From an uncultured Lachnospiraceae bacterium (GTDB lineage: Bacteria; Bacillota; Clostridia; Lachnospirales; Lachnospiraceae), in NCBI GenBank assembly GCA_944377405.1, contig CALWES010000002.1:124001-188000 (forward strand): a DNA stretch of 64,000 bases. Direction: 5' to 3'. A program made the position numbers and the translations under genes. The first letter of the stretch is position 1. Every line of letters begins with the position of its first letter. Under the pieces are notes generated by a model that made no database searches, had not been told where the DNA came from, and worked only from the letters and a program-made list of their open reading frames with translations. Shown here piece by piece: positions 59,918 through 64,000 of this stretch.

Positions 59918-61204
59918 ATGAAACTTGAATTAGGTAAGATCAAAATCAACGATATCAAGTTTGCAGACAAGACAGAAGTGAAGGACCACGTTCTTTATGT
60001 AAATAAGGAAGAAGTGGAGAAGCTGGTACTTGAGGACGATAAGCTCATCGGCTGCCATCTTGAGATCGCTCATCCGGGTGAGTCCACCCGTATTACACCG
60101 GTTAAGGATGTTATCGAGCCGCGTGTAAAGGTATCCGGTGGAGAGATCTTCCCGGGCGTGATCGGTAAGGTTACACCGCCAGTTGGTACCGGAAGGACCC
60201 ATGCCCTGGATGGTATGACCGTTGTAACGGTTGGCCGTATCGTTGGCTTCCAGGAGGGTGTTATCGATATGTCCGGCGTTGCAGCGGATTACTGCCCGTT
60301 CTCCAAGACCGTTAATCTCTGCGTAGTGATCGAGCCGGCTGAGGGCCTTGAGACTCATGTATATGAGAAGGCAGGCCGTATGGCAGGACTGAAGGTTGCA
60401 GCATATCTTGGCGAGACCGCAAGAAATCTGGAGCCCGACACCCTCGAGACCTACGAGACAAAGCCGATCTTCGAGCAGGCTGCAGAGTATCCGGATCTTC
60501 CGAAGGTTGGATACATCCACATGCTTCAGTCCCAGGGACTTCTGCATGATACCTATTACTACGGAGTAGACGCAAAGAACTTTGTTCCCACCTTCATGTA
60601 TCCCACAGAGATCATGGACGGTGCCATCGTTTCCGGTAACTGCGTAGCTCCCTGCGATAAGGTTACTACCTATCATCATTTCCACAATCCTGTTATTGAG
60701 GACTGCTACAAGCATCACGGCAAGGACATCAACTTCATGGGCGTTATCCTGACCAACGAGAACGTATTCCTGGCAGATAAGGAAAGACATTCCGACATGG
60801 TCGCAAAGCTCGCTGAGTACATGGGCCTTGACGGCGTGCTCATCACCGAGGAAGGCTACGGCAACCCGGATACCGACCTGATGATGAACTGTAAGAAGGT
60901 TGAGCAGAAGGGCATCAAGGTGGTTCTCATCACCGACGAGTTCCCGGGTAAGGACGGTAAGTCCCAGTCCCTGGCAGATACCTGTGACGAGGCTACGGCT
61001 CTTGCATCCTGCGGACAGGGTAATATGACCCTTCAGTTCCCGGCTATGGACAAGGTTATCGGAACTCAGGATTACATCGAGTCTCAGATCGGCGGCTGGG
61101 CTGGCTGCGTAAATCCGGACGGCTCATTCGAGGCAGAGATTCAGATCATTATTGCTTCCACCATTGCAAACGGCTTCAACAAGCTGGCTGCAAGAGGCTA
61201 TTAA
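59918..61204 (+). CDS. Glycine/sarcosine/betaine reductase component B, pyruvoyl-precursor subunit (GrdE/G/I)
   Basis: This 428-residue proprotein is cut before Cys242 in SGNC-VAPCDK, making a pyruvoyl group that binds the amine substrate as a Schiff base. Cys242 is exactly where the family has it. Other marks are the start MKLELGKIKINDIKF and the RITPVKDVIEPRVKVSG segment. With the next gene it forms protein B, which passes the substrate's carboxymethyl group to a selenoether on protein A. Whether the substrate is glycine, sarcosine, betaine or another amine cannot be read here. GGAGGGG precedes ATG 59918. Confidence 0.93.
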   Translation: MKLELGKIKINDIKFADKTEVKDHVLYVNKEEVEKLVLEDDKLIGCHLEIAHPGESTRITPVKDVIEPRVKVSGGEIFPGVIGKVTPPVGTGRTHALDGMTVVTVGRIVGFQEGVIDMSGVAADYCPFSKTVNLCVVIEPAEGLETHVYEKAGRMAGLKVAAYLGETARNLEPDTLETYETKPIFEQAAEYPDLPKVGYIHMLQSQGLLHDTYYYGVDAKNFVPTFMYPTEIMDGAIVSGNCVAPCDKVTTYHHFHNPVIEDCYKHHGKDINFMGVILTNENVFLADKERHSDMVAKLAEYMGLDGVLITEEGYGNPDTDLMMNCKKVEQKGIKVVLITDEFPGKDGKSQSLADTCDEATALASCGQGNMTLQFPAMDKVIGTQDYIESQIGGWAGCVNPDGSFEAEIQIIIASTIANGFNKLAARGY

Positions 61205-61231
61205 TGAAGCCTGCAGAAAGGAGAAGATGAG

Positions 61232-62551
61232 ATGGCTAAATATAAGATCGTTCATTATCTGAACCAGTTCTTCGCTGGTATCGGCGGCGAGGAAATGGCT
61301 GACTATAAGCCCGAGCTTAGAGAGGGCGTTGTTGGACCTGGTGGAGCACTTGCAGCTGCACTTGGCCCGGACTACGAGATCGTTGCAACCGTGATCTGCG
61401 GTGACAACTATTTCGGTGAGAACCTGGACGAGGCTACCGACACCATCATCGAGATGGTTAAGAAGTACGAGCCCGACGTATTCGTAGCTGGACCTGCCTT
61501 CAATGCAGGACGTTACGGTGTTGCCTGCGGTACCATCTGTAAGGCAGTTGAGGAGAGACTTGGTATTCCGGTACTGACCGCTGAATACGAAGAGAACCCG
61601 GGTACCGATATGTTCAAGAAGGACGTTATCATCGTTAAGACCGGTAACTCCTCCGCAGACATGAAGAATGCGATCCCCACCATGGCAAAGCTCATCAAGA
61701 AGATGGCTACCGGTGAGGAGATCCTTGGACCGGCTGTTGAGGGATATCATGAGAGAGGCATCCGTGTGAACTACTTCGCTGAGAAGAGAGGTTCCGAGCG
61801 TGGTCTTGAGATGCTGATCAAGAAGATGAAGGGCGAGCCCTTTGAGACTGATCTTCCCATGCCCAAGTTCGACCGTGTAGCACCTGCTGATCCCATCAAG
61901 GACATCAAGCACGCTACCATCGCAGTGGTTACCTCCGGTGGTGTTGTTCCCCAGGGCAACCCGGATCACATCGAGTCCTCCAACGCAACCAAGTTCGGTG
62001 AGTACTCCATCGCCGGTAAGGACAGCATGTCTCCCGACGAGTTCACCACCATCCACGGTGGATATGACAGACAGTTCGTTATGGCGAACCCCAACCTGGT
62101 AGTTCCGCTGGATGTACTTCGCGAGCTGGAGAAGGCCGGCGAGTTCGGTAAGCTGTATGACAGCTTCTTCACCACAACCGGTACCGGTACCGCAACCGGA
62201 TCCGCTGCAAAGTTCGGTGATGCCATTGGTAAGAAACTGAAGGAGGATGGCGTAGACGGCGTAATTCTCGTCTCCACGTGAGGAACCTGCACACGTTGCG
62301 GCGCAACGATGGTTAAGGGTATCGAGAAGTATGGTCTTCCGGTAGTTCATATGGCAACTGTTGTTCCGATCTCACTTACGATCGGTGCAAACCGTATCAT
62401 CCCCGGCGTAGGTATCCCCTATCCGCTTGGTGATCCCACTCAGGGTGAGGTAGATTCCAAGAAGATCCGTATGAGAATGGTTAAGAGAGCTCTTAAGGCT
62501 CTTCAGACTCCGGTTGACGGACAGACCGTTTTCGAGAAGGACGACTTCTAA
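61232..62551 (+). CDS. Reductase component B selenoprotein (GrdB/F/H) with in-frame UGA
   Basis: The frame runs 349 codons to a TGA at 62279-62281 and then goes on, still in frame, to a TAA at 62551. The protein is 439 residues with selenocysteine at 350 in ST-U-GTCTRC. This is the exact Sec position and motif of GrdB-type proteins, with Cys353 and Cys356 following. A hairpin right after the TGA can serve as SECIS. The start MAKYKIVHYLNQFFAGIGGEE is family-typical. It is coupled to the pyruvoyl subunit gene 27 bp upstream. Automatic calls would split it in two. Confidence 0.96.
62279..62312 (+). promoter_or_regulatory. UGA selenocysteine codon with SECIS-like hairpin
   Basis: After TGA (62279-62281), 12 nt separate it from the stem CGTTGC (62294-62299), loop GGC, and stem GCAACG (62303-62308). 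Bacterial SECIS elements lie at this distance and have a small G-containing loop, so SelB could bind here. Confidence 0.8.
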
Positions 62552-62583
62552 TCTTCCAACGGTAATGAGAACCTTTTAAGCTG

Positions 62584-62620
62584 CAGTGCGGTGCGCAACT
62601 GCGCATCGCACTGTTTTTTT
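62584..62620 (+). terminator. Strong terminator after the selenoprotein gene
   Basis: CAGTGCG-G-TGCGCA pairs with TGCGCA-T-CGCACTG (62584-62613), and seven T follow. Confidence 0.95.
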
Positions 62621-62727
62621 ACCAAAGGATTGTTACTTTTTCAACAAATTGAAGCCGGAATGTTAATTCCAAAGTGCCGGTCCTTTGGCCAAAACAAAAT
62701 CCATCTATTTTATTAGGAGGGTATTAT

Positions 62728-63867
62728 ATGGGCGGCAATGAAAAAGTGAACTGGAAACGTGTTCTGATCCTTGCTGGTGCAGTTATCGCGTTTACCATCG
62801 GTTCCGGTTTTGCTACCGGACAGGAGATCATTCAGTACTTCACGGCATACGGGGTAAAGGGTATCCTTGCCGTATTACTGTTCCTTGTGATCTTCCTTTA
62901 CTACAACATCAACTTCGCAAATGCCGGTGCTACCGAGCGTTTTGAGAAGGGTAATGACGTCTATAAGTATTTCTGCGGAAAGTACATCGGAACCTTCTTC
63001 GATTACTATTCCACGATCTTCTGCTATATGTCATTCTGGGTAATGGTAGGCGGTTCCGCTTCCACCCTGAATCAGCAGTACGGACTTCCCCTCTGGGCAG
63101 GCGGAACCATCCTGGCTGTTCTTGCAATCCTGACGGTAGTAGGAGGACTGAACTCTCTGGTTGATAAGATCGGTGCAGTAGGTCCGGCCATCGTCGTACT
63201 CTGTATCGCCATCGGTCTGATCACCGTGATCCGTGACGGCGCCAACATCCCGGCTGGTCTGGAAGTAATCGAGACCGGTGCTTATGCAGGCGCAGAAGCA
63301 GGGGAGACCATGATGAATGCAGGTAATACCTGGCTCATCTCCGGTATCAGCTATGCAGGCTTCGTTCTTCTGTGGTTCGCAAGCTTCACGGCAGCTCTTG
63401 GTTCCCAGAACAGCAAGAAGGACCTGTATCATGGTATCGTCTGGGGCGCAGTTGCAGTATGCGTAGCCATCGTGCTTATTTCCTTTGCACAGATTGCAAA
63501 CGTTAATACTCCGGACAGCACCGGAACCATGTATGTATGGAATGCTGATATCCCGAACCTGATCCTTGCAGAGCGTATCTGGAAGCCCTTCTCTGCGATC
63601 TTCGCTATCGTAGTATTCGGCGGTATCTATACCACAGCCGTTCCGCTTCTTTACAACCCTGCAGCCAGATTTGCAAAGGAAGGCACCAGCCAGTTCAAGA
63701 TGCTGACCATCGTGCTTGGTCTCATCGGTCTGGTAGTTGGTCTCTTCGTTCCCTTCAGAACCCTTGTTAACTACATCTACGTTCTGAACGGATATCTCGG
63801 TGCAGTTCTCATTATCTTCATGGTAGTGAAGAATGTAAGAGATCTTATGGCAAAGAAGCAGGCTTAA
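62728..63867 (+). CDS. YkvI family membrane transporter
   Basis: The 379-residue protein has about ten membrane segments. The first carries ILAGAVIAFTIGSGFATGQEIIQYFTAYG, the mark of the YkvI family, a poorly known branch of the APC amino-acid transporter superfamily. It lies 176 bp after the selenoprotein gene, past a terminator, and its codon use is like that of the two reductase genes. It is a good candidate for uptake of the reductase substrate or for export of a product. ATG 62728 follows AGGAGG. Confidence 0.88.
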   Translation: MGGNEKVNWKRVLILAGAVIAFTIGSGFATGQEIIQYFTAYGVKGILAVLLFLVIFLYYNINFANAGATERFEKGNDVYKYFCGKYIGTFFDYYSTIFCYMSFWVMVGGSASTLNQQYGLPLWAGGTILAVLAILTVVGGLNSLVDKIGAVGPAIVVLCIAIGLITVIRDGANIPAGLEVIETGAYAGAEAGETMMNAGNTWLISGISYAGFVLLWFASFTAALGSQNSKKDLYHGIVWGAVAVCVAIVLISFAQIANVNTPDSTGTMYVWNADIPNLILAERIWKPFSAIFAIVVFGGIYTTAVPLLYNPAARFAKEGTSQFKMLTIVLGLIGLVVGLFVPFRTLVNYIYVLNGYLGAVLIIFMVVKNVRDLMAKKQA

Positions 63868-63912
63868 AATGTCTGCAGTCCGGAAAGCCCGGACCAATGA
63901 TCTATGATAACA

Positions 63913-63951
63913 AAAGAGGCGGCAGGCCCGAAAGGGTCTGCCGCCTCTTTG
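63913..63951 (+). terminator. Terminator after the YkvI gene
   Basis: AAAGAGGCGGCAG (63913-63925) pairs with CTGCCGCCTCTTT (63939-63951), with CCGAAAGG at the tip. T residues are part of the right arm. Nothing is recognised in 63952-64000. Confidence 0.8.
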
Positions 63952-64000
63952 CCGTAAAGTTGCGGGAATACGATGTTTTTCAAGCTCCTAACCCTTTAAT

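Noticed and set aside
62309..62551. Separate 80-residue gene after the selenoprotein frame
   Set aside because: It is in frame with the upstream gene across a TGA and continues the GrdB-type protein; the TGA is best read as selenocysteine.

Overview
The window looks like a chromosomal segment of an anaerobic, moderately GC-rich Clostridia, most likely Lachnospiraceae. The grounds are a PolC-type replicative polymerase, a CTC-type bL25, ECF and Trk transporters of Firmicutes type, strong AGGAGG ribosome binding sites, and a Stickland-type selenoprotein reductase. Nearly all genes lie on the + strand in short operons closed by clear intrinsic terminators.

Layout. 1-2.7 kb: end of a secreted protein gene, then rpsB-tsf. 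3-5.8 kb: glycerol dehydrogenase and PTS enzyme I. 5.9-8.3 kb: a serine recombinase whose last codons are interrupted by an IS30-like element with a 14-bp target duplication. 8.4-12.4 kb: an envelope group (O-antigen-ligase-like protein, amidase, class B sortase with a Cna-B-like N-terminus, zinc-ribbon protein). 12.4-15.2 kb: tRNA-Ala, then an AT-rich stretch with an NTF2-like protein, a small P-loop kinase, about 500 bp of noncoding inverted repeats, and an acyltransferase. 15.2-18.1 kb: Ogt, MATE transporter, AIM24. 18.2-21.5 kb: an NMT1/SsuA-type ABC transporter behind a structured leader, and a redox protein. 21.7-25.4 kb: a TudS-related desulfidase with an ECF transporter. 25.4-29.8 kb: cysteine synthase, TrkA-TrkH, PH-domain protein. 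29.9-35.8 kb: LysR regulator, divergent iron/polyamine-type ABC transporter, glycosyltransferase. 35.8-37.8 kb: SLC13 permease and bL25. 37.9-44.9 kb: a fructosamine (fructoselysine-type) uptake and deglycation operon with PHP phosphoesterase and GntR regulator. 45-55.5 kb: the conserved block pyrH-frr-uppS-cdsA-dxr-rseP-ispG-polC. 55.5-57.9 kb: an NSS symporter and a 5'-damaged amino-acid ABC ATPase gene. 58-64 kb: two GrdX proteins, a TetR regulator, a component B pair of the glycine/sarcosine/betaine reductase type, and a YkvI-family transporter.

The most interesting parts are these. (1) The compact component B module has an in-frame UGA at codon 350, a SECIS-like hairpin after it, and a Cys242 pyruvoyl-precursor site. 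It has no component A or C genes beside it, so it may be a substrate-specific module of unknown substrate. (2) A 21-bp dyad, CTWAT-N11-ATWAG, occurs upstream of both the desulfidase/ECF operon and the LysR-divergent ABC operon, suggesting one LysR regulon. (3) The IS30-like element can be resolved to its target duplication and the pre-insertion sequence rebuilt. (4) rpsB-tsf is 42 kb away from the pyrH-polC block it normally adjoins. (5) There is an unidentified leader RNA before the SsuC-type permease, and an AT-rich domain graft in the sortase.

All calls come from reading the sequence. No database or folding program was run, so family names are recognition calls and substrate assignments are inference.
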